NCBI RefSeq assembly: GCF_914767665.1
Contig: NC_059502.1
Location: forward strand, 41,837,812-41,901,811
Length of the DNA: 64,000 nt
Source of the DNA: Harmonia axyridis
Taxonomy: Eukaryota > Arthropoda > Insecta > Coleoptera > Coccinellidae
Direction: 5' to 3'
Shown: one piece after another, positions 37,929 to 52,100 of the stretch
Layout of the letters: each line of letters opens with the position of its first letter
Position numbering within the stretch: position 1 is the first letter of the stretch
The notes under the pieces: model-generated
Told to the model about the DNA's origin: nothing
Database searches by the model: none
What the model saw: only the letters and a program-made list of their open reading frames with translations
Position numbers and translations under genes: made by a program

Positions 37929-39149
37929 GCACAGGAACGAAAGCTTGACACAGGTGTCTAAGGAAACCACTTTGGTATGAGGGACTGTTCTTATTCCCTT
38001 CTTTTTGTTTAATGAACAATTATCCAAGTAAGCCATTCCACATTGTTGATTTTCTTGGACTCGGATGTCACGCAGGTAGCTATAATCTCCCACGTGGTAA
38101 GGTCAATTGCTGCTGTAACCACAAATGCACGACTGACTTCTGTTGTTGATTTCATTTGTTTGTTATTTCCTTCTATGTTTCTCATTCTAACACTTTTCAT
38201 CGTATTGCACAGGAACGAAAGCTTGACACAGGTGTCTAAGGAAACCACTTTGGTATAAGGGACTGTTCTTATTCCCTTTTTTTTGTTTAATGAACAATTA
38301 TCCAAGTAAGCCATTCCACATTGTTGATTATCTTGGACTCGGATGTCACGCAGGTAGCTATAATCTCCCACGTGGTAAGGTCAATTGCTGCTGTAACCAC
38401 AAATGCACGACTGACTTCTGTTGTTGATTTCATTTGTTTGTTATTTCCTTCTATGTTTCTCATTCTAACACTTTTCATCGTATTGCACAGGGACGAAAGC
38501 TTGACACGCGTGTCTAAGGAAACCACTTTGGTATAAGGGACTGTTCTTGTTCCCTTCGTTTTTTTTAATGAACAATTATCCAAGTAAGCCATTCCACATT
38601 GTTGATTTTCTTGGACTCGGATGTCACGCAGGTAGCTATAAACTCCCACGTGGTAAGGTCAATTGCTGCTGTAACCACAAATGCACGACTGACTTCTGTT
38701 GTTGATTTCATTTGTTTGTTATTTCCTTCTATGTTTCTCATTCTAACACTTTCCATCGTATTGCACAGGAACGAAAGCTTGACACAGGTGTCTAAGGAAA
38801 CCACTTTGGTATAAGGGACTGTTCTTATTCCCTTCTTTTTGTTTAATGAACAATTATCCAAGTAAGCCATTCCACATTGTTGATTATCTTGGACTCGGAT
38901 GTCACGCAGGTAGCTATAATCTCCCACGTGGTAAGGTCAATTGCTGCTGTAACCACAAATGCACGACTGACTTCTGTTGTTGATTTCATTTGTTTGTTAT
39001 TTCCTTCTATGTTTCTCATTCTAACACTTTTCATCGTATTGCACAGGGACGAAAGCTTGACACGCGTGTCTAAGGAGACCACTTTGGTATAAGGGACTGT
39101 TCTTATTCAATTCTTTTTGTTTAATAAACAATTATCCAAGTAAGCCGTT

Positions 39150-42100
39150 CCACATTGTTGATTTTCTTGGACTCGGATGTCACGCAGGTAGCTATAATCT
39201 CCCACGTGGTAAGGTCAATTGCTGCTGTAACCACAAATGCACGACTGACTTCTGTTGTTGATTTCATTCGTTTGTTATTTTCTTCAATGTTTCTCATTCT
39301 AACACTTTTCATCGTATTGCACAGGGACGAAAGCTTGACACACGTGTCTATGGAAACCACATTCGTATAAGGGACTGTTCTTACTTCATTCTTTCTGTAT
39401 AATGATCAATTATCCAAGTAAGCCATTCCACATTGTTGATTTTCTTGGACTCGGATGTCACGCAGGTAGCTATAATCTCCCACGTGGTAAGGTCAATTGC
39501 TGCTGTAACCACAAATGCACGACTGACTTCTAATGTTGATTTCATTTGTTTGTTATTTCCTTCAATGTTTCTCATTCTTACACTTTTCGTCGTATTGCAC
39601 AGGGACGAAAGCTTGACACGCGTGTCTAAGGAAACCACATTGGTATAAGGGACTGTTCTTATTCCCTTCTTTCTGTATAATGATCAATTATCCAAGTGAG
39701 CCATTCCACATTGTTGATTTTCTTGGACTCGGATGACACGCAGGTAGCTATTATCTTTTACGTGGTAAGGTCAATTGCTGCTGTAACCACAAATGCACGA
39801 CTGACATCTGTTGTTGATTTCATTTGTTTGTTATTTCCCCTTATGTTTCTCATTCTAACATTTTTCATCGTATTGCACAGGGACGAAAGCTTGACACACG
39901 TGTCTGAGGAAACCACTTTGGTATAAGGGACTCTACTTATTCCCTTCTTTTTGTTTAATGAACAATTATCCAAGTAGGCCATTCCACATTGTTGATTTTC
40001 TTGGACTCGGATGTCACGCAGGTAGCTATAATCTCCCACGTGGTAAGGTCAATTGCTGCTGTAACCACAAATGCACGACTGACTTCTGTTGTTGATTTCA
40101 TTCGTTTGTTATTTTCTTCAATGTTTCTCATTCTTACACTTTTCATCGTATTGCACAGAGACGAAAGCTTGACACGCGTGTCTAAGGAAACCACTTTGGT
40201 ATAAGGGACTGTTCTTATTCCCTTCTTTTTGTTTAATGAACAATTATCCAAATAAGCCATTCCACATTGTTGATTTTCTTGGACTCGGATGTCACGCAGG
40301 TAGCTATAATCTCCCACGTGGTAAGGTCAATTGCTGCTGTAACCACAAATGCACGACTGACTTCTGTTGTTGATTTTATTCGTTTGTTATTTTCTTCAAT
40401 GTTTCTCATTCTAACACTTTTCATCGTATTGCACAGGGACGAAAGCTTGACACACGTGTCTAAGGAAACCACTTTGGTATAAGGAACTGTTCTTACTTCA
40501 TTCTTTCTGTATAATGATCAATTATCCAAATAAGCCATTCCACATTGTTGATTTTCTTGGACTCGGATGTCACGCAGGTAGCTATAATCTCCCACGTGGT
40601 AAGGTCAATTGCTGCTTTAACCACAAATGCACGACTGACTTCTAATGTTGATTTCATTTGTTTGTTATTTCCTTCAATGTTTCTCATTCTAACACTTTTC
40701 ATCGTATTGCACAGGGACGAAAGCTTGACACACGTGTCTATGGAAACCACATCGGTATAAGGGACTGTTCTTATTCCCTTCTTTCTGTATAATGATCAAT
40801 TATCCAAGTAAGCCATTCCACATTGTTGATTTTCTTGGACTCGGATGACACGCAGGTAGCTATTATCTTTTACGTGGTAAGGTCAATTGCTGCTGTAACC
40901 ACAAATGCACGACTGACTTCTGTTGTTGATTTCATTTGTTTGTTATTTCCTTCTATGTTTCTCATTCTTACACTTTTCATCGTATTGCACAGGGACGAAA
41001 GCTTGACACGCGTGTCTAAGGAAACCACTTTGGTATAAGGGACTGTTCTTATTCCCTTCGTTTTGTTCAATCAACAATTCTCCAAGTAAGCCATTCCACA
41101 TTGTTGATTTTCTTGGACTCGAATGTCACGCAGGTAGCTATTATCTCCCACGTGGTAAGGTCAATTGCTGCTGTAACCACAAATGCACGACTGACTTCTG
41201 TTGTTGATTTCATTCGTTTGTTATTTTCTTCAATGTTTCTCATTCTAACACTTTTCATCGTATTGCACAGAGACGAAAGCTTGACACGCGTGTCTAAGGA
41301 AACCACTTTGGTATAAGGGACTGTTCTTATTCCCTTCTTTCTGTATAATGATCAATTATCCAAGTGAGCCATTCCACATTGTAGATTTTCTTGGACTCGG
41401 ATGACACGCAGGTAGCTATTATCTTTTACGTGGTAAGGTCAATTGCTGCTGTAACCACAAATGCACGACTGACTTCTGTTGTTGATTTCATTCGTTTGTT
41501 ATTTTCTTCAATGTTTCTCATTCTAACACTTTTCATCGTATTGCACAGGGACGAAAGCTTGACACACCTGTCTAAGGATACGACTTTGTTATAAGGGACT
41601 GTTCTTATTCAATTCTTTTTGTTTAATGAACAATTATCCAAGTAAGCCGTTCCACATTGTTGATTTTCTTGGACTCGGATGTCACGCAGGTAGCTATAAT
41701 CTCCCACGTGGTAAGGTCAATTGCTGCTGTAACCACAAATGCACGACTGACTTCTGTTGTTGATTTCATTCGTTTGTTATTTTCTTCAATGTTTCTCATT
41801 CTAACACTTTTCATCGTAATGCACACGGACGAAAGCTTGACACACGTGTCTATGGAAACCACATTGGTATAAGGGACTGTTCTTACTTCATTCTTTCTGT
41901 ATAATGATCAATTATCCAAGTGAGCCATTCCACATTGTTGATTTTCTTGGACTCGGATGTCACGCAGGTAGCTATAATCTCCCACGTGGTAAGGTCAATT
42001 GCTGCTGTAATCACAAATGCACGACTGACTTCTGTTGTTGATTTGATTTGTTTGTTATTTCCTTCAATGTTTCTCATTCTAACACTTCTCATCGTATTGC

Positions 42101-44153
42101 ACAGGGACGAAAGCTTGAAACACGTGTCTATGGAAACCACATTGGTATAAGGGACTGTTCTTATTCCCTTCTTTCTGTATAATGATCAATTATCCAAGTA
42201 AGCCATTCCACATTGTTGATTTTCTTGGACTCGGATGACACGCAGGTAGCTATTATCTTTTACGTGGTAAGGTCAATTGCTGCTGTAACCACAAATGCAC
42301 GACTGACTTCTGTTGTTGATTTCATTTGTTTGTTATTTCCTTCTATGTTTCTCATTCTTACACTTTTCATCGTATTGCACAGGGACGAAAGCTTGACACG
42401 CGTGTCTAAGGAAACCACTTTGGTATAAGGGACTGTTCTCATTCCCTTCGTTTTGTTCAATCAACAATTCTCCAAGTAAGCCATTCCACATTGTTGATAT
42501 TCTTGGACTCGAATGTCACGCAGGTAGCTTTAATCTCCCACGTGGTAAGGTCAATTGCTGCTGTAACCACAAATGCACGACTGACTTCTGTTGTTGATTT
42601 CATTCGTTTGTTATTTTCTTCAATGTTTCTCATTCTAACACTTTTCATCGTATTGCACAGAGACGAAAGCTTGACACGCGTGTTTAAGGAAACCACTTTG
42701 GTATAAGGGACTGTTCTTATTCCCTTCTTTCTGTATAATGATCAATTATCCAAGTGAGCCATTCCACATTTTTGATTTTCTTGGACTCGGATGACACGCA
42801 GGTAGCTATTATCTTTTACGTGGTAAGGTCAATTGCTGCTGTAACCACAAATGCACGACTGACTTCTGTTGTTGATTTCATTTGTTTGTTATTTCCCCTT
42901 ATGTTTCTCATTCTAACATTTCTCATCGTATTGCACAGGGACGAAAGCTTGACACACGTGTCTGAGGAAACCACTTTGGTATAAGGGACTGTACTTATTC
43001 CCTTCTTTTTGTTTAATGAACAATTATCCAAGTAAGCCGTTCCACATTGTTCATTTTCTTGGACTCGGATATCACGCAGGTAGCTGTAATCTCCCACGTG
43101 GTAAGGTCAATCGCTGCTGTAACCACAAATGCACGACTGACTTCTGTTGTTGATTTCATTCGTTTGTTATTCTCTTCAATGTTTCTCATTCTTACACTTT
43201 TCATCGTATTGCACAGAGACGAAAGCTTGACACGCGTGTCTAAGGAAACCACTTTGGTATAAGGGACTGTTCTTATTCCCTTCTTTTTGTTTAATGAACA
43301 ATTATCCAAATAAGCCATTCCACATTGTTGATTTTCTTGGACTCGGATGTCACGCAGGTAGCTATAATCTCCCACGTGGTAAGGTCAATTGCTGCTGTAA
43401 CCACAAATGCACGACTGACTTCTGTTGTTGATTTCATTCGTTTGTTATTTTCTTCAATGTTTCTCATTCTAACACTTTTCATCGTATTGCACAGGGACGA
43501 AAGCTTGACACACGTGTCTAAGGAAACCACTTTGGTATAAGGAACTGTTCTTACTTCATTCTTTCTGTATAATGATCAATTATCCAAGTAAGCCATTCCA
43601 CATTGTTGATTTTCTTGGACTCGGATGTCACGCAGGTAGCTATAATCTCCCACGTGGTAAGGTCAATTGCTGCTTTAACCACAAATGCACGACTGACTTC
43701 TAATGTTGATTTCATTTGTTTGTTATTTCCTTCAATGTTTCTCATTCTAACACTTTTCATCGTATTGCACAGGGACGAAAGCTTGACACACGTGTCTATG
43801 GAAACCACATCGGTATAAGGGACTGTTCTTATTCCCTTCTTTCTGTATGATGATCAATTATCCAAGTAAGCCATTCCACATTGTTGATTTTCTTGGACTC
43901 GGATGACACGCAGGTAGCTATAATCTGTAACGTGGTGAGGTCAATTGCTGCTGTAACCACAAATGCACGACTGACTTCTGTTGTTGATTTCATTCGTTTG
44001 TTATTTTCTTCAATGTTTCTCATTCTAACACTTTTCATCGTAATTCACAGGGACGAAAGCTTGACACACGTGTCTATGGAAACCACATTGGTATAAGGGA
44101 CTGTTCTTACTTCATTCTTTCTGTATAATGATCAATTATCCAAGTAAGCCATT
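39150..44153 (-). repeat. Higher-order block of 18 satellite units, first copy (5.0 kb)
   Basis: Unit variants at 39155, 39433, 39696 ... 43881 reappear in the same order 5004 bp (18 x 278) further on. The left arm contains the corresponding series once (about 12.2-16.9 kb), so the tandem duplication is specific to the right arm. The unit at 43881 is a hybrid of two neighbouring left-arm units (12219 and 12497), which marks a one-unit deletion. Confidence 0.85.
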
Positions 44154-47100
44154 CCACATTGTTGATTTTCTTGGACTCGGATGTCACGCAGGTAGCTATA
44201 ATCTCCCACGTGGTAAGGTCAATTGCTGCTGTAACCACAAATGCACGACTGACTTCTGTTGTTGATTTCATTCGTTTGTTATTTTCTTCAATGTTTCTCA
44301 TTCTAACACTTTTCATCGTATTGCACAGGGACGAAAGCTTGACACACGTGTCTATGGAAACCACATTCGTATAAGGGACTGTTCTTACTTCATTCTTTCT
44401 GTATAATGATCAATTATCCAAGTAAGCCATTCCACATTGTTGATTTTCTTGGACTCGGATGTCACGCAGGTAGCTATAATCTCCCACGTGGTAAGGTCAA
44501 TTGCTGCTGTAACCACAAATGCACGACTGACTTCTAATGTTGATTTCATTTGTTTGTTATTTCCTTCAATGTTTCTCATTCTTACACTTTTCGTCGTATT
44601 GCACAGGGACGAAAGCTTGACACGCGTGTCTAAGGAAACCACATTGGTATAAGGGACTGTTCTTATTCCCTTCTTTCTGTATAATGATCAATTATCCAAG
44701 TGAGCCATTCCACATTGTTGATTTTCTTGGACTCGGATGACACGCAGGTAGCTATTATCTTTTACGTGGTAAGGTCAATTGCTGCTGTAACCACAAATGC
44801 ACGACTGACATCTGTTGTTGATTTCATTTGTTTGTTATTTCCCCTTATGTTTCTCATTCTAACATTTTTCATCGTATTGCACAGGGACGAAAGCTTGACA
44901 CGCGTGTCTGAGGAAACCACTTTGGTATAAGGGACTCTACTTATTCCCTTCTTTTTGTTTAATGAACAATTATCCAAGTAAGCCATTCCACATTGTTGAT
45001 TTTCTTGGACTCGGATGTCACGCAGGTAGCTATAATCTCCCACGTGGTAAGGTCAATTGCTGCTGTAACCACAAATGCACGACTGACTTCTGTTGTTGAT
45101 TTCATTCGTTTGTTATTTTCTTCAATGTTTCTCATTCTTACACTTTTCATCGTATTGCACAGAGACGAAAGCTTGACACGCGTGTCTAAGGAAACCACTT
45201 TGGTATAAGGGACTGTTCTTATTCCCTTCTTTTTGTTTAATGAACAATTATCCAAATAAGCCATTCCACATTGTTGATTTTCTTGGACTCGGATGTCACG
45301 CAGGTAGCTATAATCTCCCACGTGGTAAGGTCAATTGCTGCTGTAACCACAAATGCACGACTGACTTCTGTTGTTGATTTTATTCGTTTGTTATTTTCTT
45401 CAATGTTTCTCATTCTAACACTTTTCATCGTATTGCACAGGGACGAAAGCTTGACACACGTGTCTAAGGAAACCACTTTGGTATAAGGAACTGTTCTTAC
45501 TTCATTCTTTCTGTATAATGATCAATTATCCAAATAAGCCATTCCACATTGTTGATTTTCTTGGACTCGGATGTCACGCAGGTAGCTATAATCTCCCACG
45601 TGGTAAGGTCAATTGCTGCTTTAACCACAAATGCACGACTGACTTCTAATGTTGATTTCATTTGTTTGTTATTTCCTTCAATGTTTCTCATTCTAACACT
45701 TTTCATCGTATTGCACAGGGACGAAAGCTTGACACACGTGTCTATGGAAACCACATCGGTATAAGGGACTGTTCTTATTCCCTTCTTTCTGTATAATGAT
45801 CAATTATCCAAGTAAGCCATTCCACATTGTTGATTTTCTTGGACTCGGATGACACGCAGGTAGCTATTATCTTTTACGTGGTAAGGTCAATTGCTGCTGT
45901 AACCACAAATGCACGACTGACTTCTGTTGTTGATTTCATTTGTTTGTTATTTCCTTCTATGTTTCTCATTCTTACACTTTTCATCGTATTGCACAGGGAC
46001 GAAAGCTTGACACGCGTGTCTAAGGAAACCACTTTGGTATAAGGGACTGTTCTCATTCCCTTCGTTTTGTTCAATCAACAATTCTCCAAGTAAGCCCTTC
46101 CACATTGTTGATTTTCTTGGACTCGAATGTCACGCAGGTAGCTCTTATCTCCCACGTGGTAAGGTCAATTGCTGCTGTAACCACAAATGCACGACTGACT
46201 TCTGTTGTTGATTTCATTCGTTTGTTATTTTCTTCAATGTTTCTCATTCTAACACTTTTCATCGTATTGCACAGAGACGAAAGCTTGACACGCGTGTCTA
46301 AGGAAACCACTTTGGTATAAGGGACTGTTCTTATTCCCTTCTTTCTGTATAATGATCAATTATCCAAGTGAGCCATTCCACATTGTAGATTTTCTTGGAC
46401 TCGGATGACACGCAGGTAGCTATTATCTTTTACGTGGTAAGGTCAATTGCTGCTGTAACCACAAATGCACGACTGACTTCTGTTGTTGATTTCATTCGTT
46501 TGTTATTTTCTTCAATGTTTCTCATTCTAACACTTTTCATCGTATTGCACAGGGACGAAAGCTTGACACACCTGTCTAAGGATACGACTTTGGTATAAGG
46601 GACTGTTCTTATTCAATTCTTTTTGTTTAATGAACAATTATCCAAGTAAGCCGTTCCACATTGTTGATTTTCTTGGACTCGGATGTCACGCAGGTAGCTA
46701 TAATCTCCCACGTGGTAAGGTCAATTGCTGCTGTAACCACAAATGCACGACTGACTTCTGTTGTTGATTTCATTCGTTTGTTATTTTCTTCAATGTTTCT
46801 CATTCTAACACTTTTCATCGTAATGCACACGGACGAAAGCTTGACACACGTGTCTATGGAAACCACATTGGTATAAGGGACTGTTCTTACTTCATTCTTT
46901 CTGTATAATGATCAATTATCCAAGTGAGCCATTCCACATTGTTGATTTTCTTGGACTCGGATGTCACGCAGGTAGCTATAATCTCCCACGTGGTAAGGTC
47001 AATTGCTGCTGTAATCACAAATGCACGACTGTTGATTTGATTTGTTTGTTATTTCCTTCAATGTTTCTCATTCTAACACTTCTCATCGTATTGCACAGGG

Positions 47101-49147
47101 ACGAAAGCTTGAAACACGTGTCTATGGAAACCACATTGGTATAAGGGACTGTTCTTATTCCCTTCTTTCTGTATAATGATCAATTATCCAAGTAAGCCAT
47201 TCCACATTGTTGATTTTCTTGGACTCGGATGACACGCAGGTAGCTATTATCTTTTACGTGGTAAGGTCAATTGCTGCTGTAACCACAAATGCACGACTGA
47301 CTTCTGTTGTTGATTTCATTTGTTTGTTATTTCCTTCTATGTTTCTCATTCTTACACTTTTCATCGTATTGCACAGGGACGAAAGCTTGACACGCGTGTC
47401 TAAGGAAACCACTTTGGTATAAGGGACTGTTCTCATTCCCTTCGTTTTGTTCAATCAACAATTCTCCAAGTAAGCCATTCCACATTGTTGATATTCTTGG
47501 ACTCGAATGTCACGCAGGTAGCTTTAATCTCCCACGTGGTAAGGTCAATTGCTGCTGTAACCACAAATGCACGACTGACTTCTGTTGTTGATTTCATTCG
47601 TTTGTTATTTTCTTCAATGTTTCTCATTCTAACACTTTTCATCGTATTGCACAGAGACGAAAGCTTGACACGCGTGTTTAAGGAAACCACTTTGGTATAA
47701 GGGACTGTTCTTATTCCCTTCTTTCTGTATAATGATCAATTATCCAAGTGAGCCATTCCACATTTTTGATTTTCTTGGACTCGGATGACACGCAGGTAGC
47801 TATTATCTTTTACGTGGTAAGGTCAATTGCTGCTGTAACCACAAATGCACGACTGACTTCTGTTGTTGATTTCATTTGTTTGTTATTTCCCCTTATGTTT
47901 CTCATTCTAACATTTCTCATCGTATTGCACAGGGACGAAAGCTTGACACACGTGTCTGAGGAAACCACTTTGGTATAAGGGACTGTACTTATTCCCTTCT
48001 TTTTGTTTAATGAACAATTATCCAAGTAAGCCGTTCCACATTGTTCATTTTCTTGGACTCGGATATCACGCAGGTAGCTGTAATCTCCCACGTGGTAAGG
48101 TCAATCGCTGCTGTAACCACAAATGCACGACTGACTTCTGTTGTTGATTTCATTCGTTTGTTATTCTCTTCAATGTTTCTCATTCTTACACTTTTCATCG
48201 TATTGCACAGAGACGAAAGCTTGACACGCGTGTCTAAGGAAACCACTTTGGTATAAGGGACTGTTCTTATTCCCTTCTTTTTGTTTAATGAACAATTATC
48301 CAAATAAGCCATTCCACATTGTTGATTTTCTTGGACTCGGATGTCACGCAGGTAGCTATAATCTCCCACGTGGTAAGGTCAATTGCTGCTGTAACCACAA
48401 ATGCACGACTGACTTCTGTTGTTGATTTCATTCGTTTGTTATTTTCTTCAATGTTTCTCATTCTAACACTTTTCATCGTAATGCACAGGGACGAAAGCTT
48501 GACACACGTGTCTAAGGAAACCACTTTGGTATAAGGAACTGTTCTTACTTCATTCTTTCTGTATAATGATCAATTATCCAAGTAAGCCATTCCACATTGT
48601 TGATTTTCTTGGACTCGGATGTCACGCAGGTAGCTATAATCTCCCACGTGGTAAGGTCAATTGCTGCTTTAACCACAAATGCACGACTGACTTCTAATGT
48701 TGATTTCATTTGTTTGTTATTTCCTTCAATGTTTCTCATTCTAACACTTTTCATCGTATTGCACAGGGACGAAAGCTTGACACACGTGTCTATGGAAACC
48801 ACATCGGTATAAGGGACTGTTCTTATTCCCTTCTTTCTGTATGATGATCAATTATCCAAGTAAGCCATTCCACATTGTTGATTTTCTTGGACTCGGATGA
48901 CACGCAGGTAGCTATAATCTGTAACGTGGTGAGGTCAATTGCTGCTGTAACCACAAATGCACGACTGACTTCTGTTGTTGATTTCATTCGTTTGTTATTT
49001 TCTTCAATGTTTCTCATTCTAACACTTTTCATCGTAATTCACAGGGACGAAAGCTTGACACACGTGTCTATGGAAACCACATTGGTATAAGGGACTGTTC
49101 TTACTTCATTCTTTCTGTATAATGATCAATTATCCAAGTAAGCCATT
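44154..49147 (-). repeat. Higher-order block of 18 satellite units, second copy (5.0 kb)
   Basis: Nearly identical to 39150-44153, including rare single-base markers. It differs mainly by a 10-bp deletion in the unit near 47030 (CGACTG directly followed by TTGATTTGATT). After this block the mirror match to the left arm resumes at 49153 with 12156. Confidence 0.85.
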
Positions 49148-52100
49148 CCACATTGTTGATTTTCTTGGACTCGGATGTCACGCAGGTAGCTATAATCTCC
49201 CACGTGGTAAGGTCAATTGCTGCTGTAATCACAAATGCACGACTGACTTCTGTTGTTGATTTGATTTGTTTGTTATTTCCTTCAATGTTTCTCATTCTAA
49301 CACTTCTCATCGTATTGCACAGGGACGAAAGCTTGACACACGTGTCTATGGAAACCACATTGGTATAAGGGACTGTTCTCATTCCCTTCGTTTTGCTCAA
49401 TCAACAATTATCCAAGTAAGCCATTCCACATTGTTGATTTTCTTGGACTCGAATGTCACGCAGGTAGCTTTAATCTCCCACGTGGTAAGGTCAATTGCTG
49501 CTGTTACCACAAATGCACGACTGACTTCTGTAGTTGATTTCATTTGTTTGTTATTTCCCTGTATGTTTCTCATTCTTACACTTTTCATCGTATTGCACAG
49601 GGACGAAAGCTTGACACGCGTGTCTAAGGAAACCACTTTGGTATAAGGGACTGTTCTTATTCCCTTCGTTTTGTTTAATGAACAATTATCCAAGTAAGCC
49701 ATTCCACATTGTTGATTTTCTTGGACTCGGATGTCACGCAGGTAGCTATAATCTCCCACGTGGTAAGGTCAATTGCTGCTGTAACCACAAATGCACGACT
49801 GACTTCTGTTGTTGATTTCATTTGTTTGTTATTTCCTTCTATGTTTCTCATTCTAACACTTTTCATCGTATTGCACAGGAACGAAAGCTTGACACGCGTG
49901 TCTAAGGAAACCACATTGGTATAAGGGACTCTTCTTATTCCCTTCTTTCTGTATAATGATCAATTATCCAAGTGAGCCATTCCACATTGTTGATTTTCTT
50001 GGACTCGGATGACACGCAGGTAGCCATTATCTTTTACGTGGTAAGGTCAATTGCTGCTGTAATCACAAATGCACGACTGACTTCTGTTGTTGATTTGATT
50101 TGTTTGTTATTTCCTTCAATGTTTCTCATTCTAACACTTCTCATCGTATTGCACAGGGACGAAAGCTTGACACGCGTGTCTAAGGAAACCACATTGGTAT
50201 AAGGGACTGTTCTTATTCCCTTCTTTCTGTATAATGATCAATTATCCAAGTAAGCCATTCCACATTGTTGATTTTCTTGGACTCGGATGACACGCAGGTA
50301 GCTATTATCTTTTACGTGGTAAGGTCAATTGCTGCTGTAACCACAAATGCACGACTGACATCTGTTGTTGATTTCATTTGTTTGTTATTTCCCCTTATGT
50401 TTCTCATTCTAACATTTTTCATCGTATTGCACAGGGACGAAAGCTTGACACACGTGTCTGAGGAAACCACTTTGGTATAAGGGACTGTACTTATTCCCTT
50501 CTTTTTGTTTAATGAACAATTATCCAAGTAAGCCGTTCCACATTGTTCATTTTCTTGGACTCGGATGTCACGCAGGTAGCTGTAATCTCCCACGTGGTAA
50601 GGTCAATCGCTGCTGTAACCACAAATGCACGACTGACTTCTGTTGTTGATTTCATTCGTTTGTTATTTTCTTCAATGTTTCTCATTCTAACACTTTTCAT
50701 CGTATTGCACAGAGACGAAAGCTTGACACGCGTGTCTAAGGAAACCACTTTGGTATAAGGGACTGTTCTTATTCCCTTCTTTTTGTTTAATGAACAATTA
50801 TCCAAATAAGCCATTCCACATTGTTAATTTTCTTGGACTCGGATGTCACGCAGGTAGCTATAATCTCCCACGTGGTAAGGTCAATTGCTGCTGTAACCAC
50901 AAATGCACGACTGACTTCTGTTGTTGATTTCATTCGTTTGTTATTTTCTTCAATGTTTCTCATTCTTACACTTTTCGTCGTATTGCACAGGGACGAAAGC
51001 TTGACACGCGTGTCAAGGAAACCACATTGGTATAAGGGACTGTTCTTATTCCCTTCTTTCTGTATAATGATCAATTATCCAAGTGAGCCATTCCACATTG
51101 TTGATTTTCTTGGACTCGGATGACACGCAGGTAGCTATTATCTTTTACGTGGTAAGGTCAATTGCTGCTGTAACCACAAATGCACGACTGACATCTGTTG
51201 TTGATTTCATTTGTTTGTTATTTCCCCTTATGTTTCTCATTCTAACATTTTTCATCGTATTGCACAGGGACGAAAGCTTGACACACGTGTCTGAGGAAAC
51301 CACTTTGGTATAAGGGACTGTACTTATTCCCTTCTTTTTGTTTAATGAACAATTATCCAAGTAAGCCGTTCCACATTGTTCATTTTCTTGGACTCGGATG
51401 TCACGCTGGTAGCTATAATCTCCCACGTGGTAAGGTCAATTGCTGCTGTAACCACAAATGCACGACTGACTTCTGTTGTTGATTTCATTCGTTTGTTATT
51501 TTCTTCAATGTTTCTCATTCTAACACTTTTCATCGTAATGCACAGGGACGAAAGCTTGACACACGTGTCTATGGAAACCACATTGGTATGAGGGACTGTT
51601 CTTACTTCATTCTTTCTGTATAATGATCAATTATCCAAGTAAGCCATTCCACATTGTTGATTTTCTTGGACTCGGATGTCACGCAGGTAGCTATAATCTC
51701 CCACGTGGTAAGGTCAATTGCTGCTGTAATCACAAATGCACGACTGACTTCTGTTGTTGATTTGATTTGTTTGTTATTTCCTTCAATGTTTCTCATTCTA
51801 ACACTTCTCATCGTATTGCACAGGGACGAAAGCTTGACACACGTGTCTATGGAAACCACATTGGTATAAGGGACTGTTCTCATTCCCTTCGTTTTGCTCA
51901 ATCAACAATTATCCAAGTAAGCCATTCCACATTGTTGATTTTCTTGGACTCGAATGTCACGCAGGTAGCTTTAATCTCCCACGTGGTAAGGTCAATTGCT
52001 GCTGTTACCACAAATGCCCGACTGACTTCTGTAGTTGATTTCATTTGTTTGTTATTTCCCTGTATGTTTCTCATTCTTACACTTTTCATCGTATTGCACA

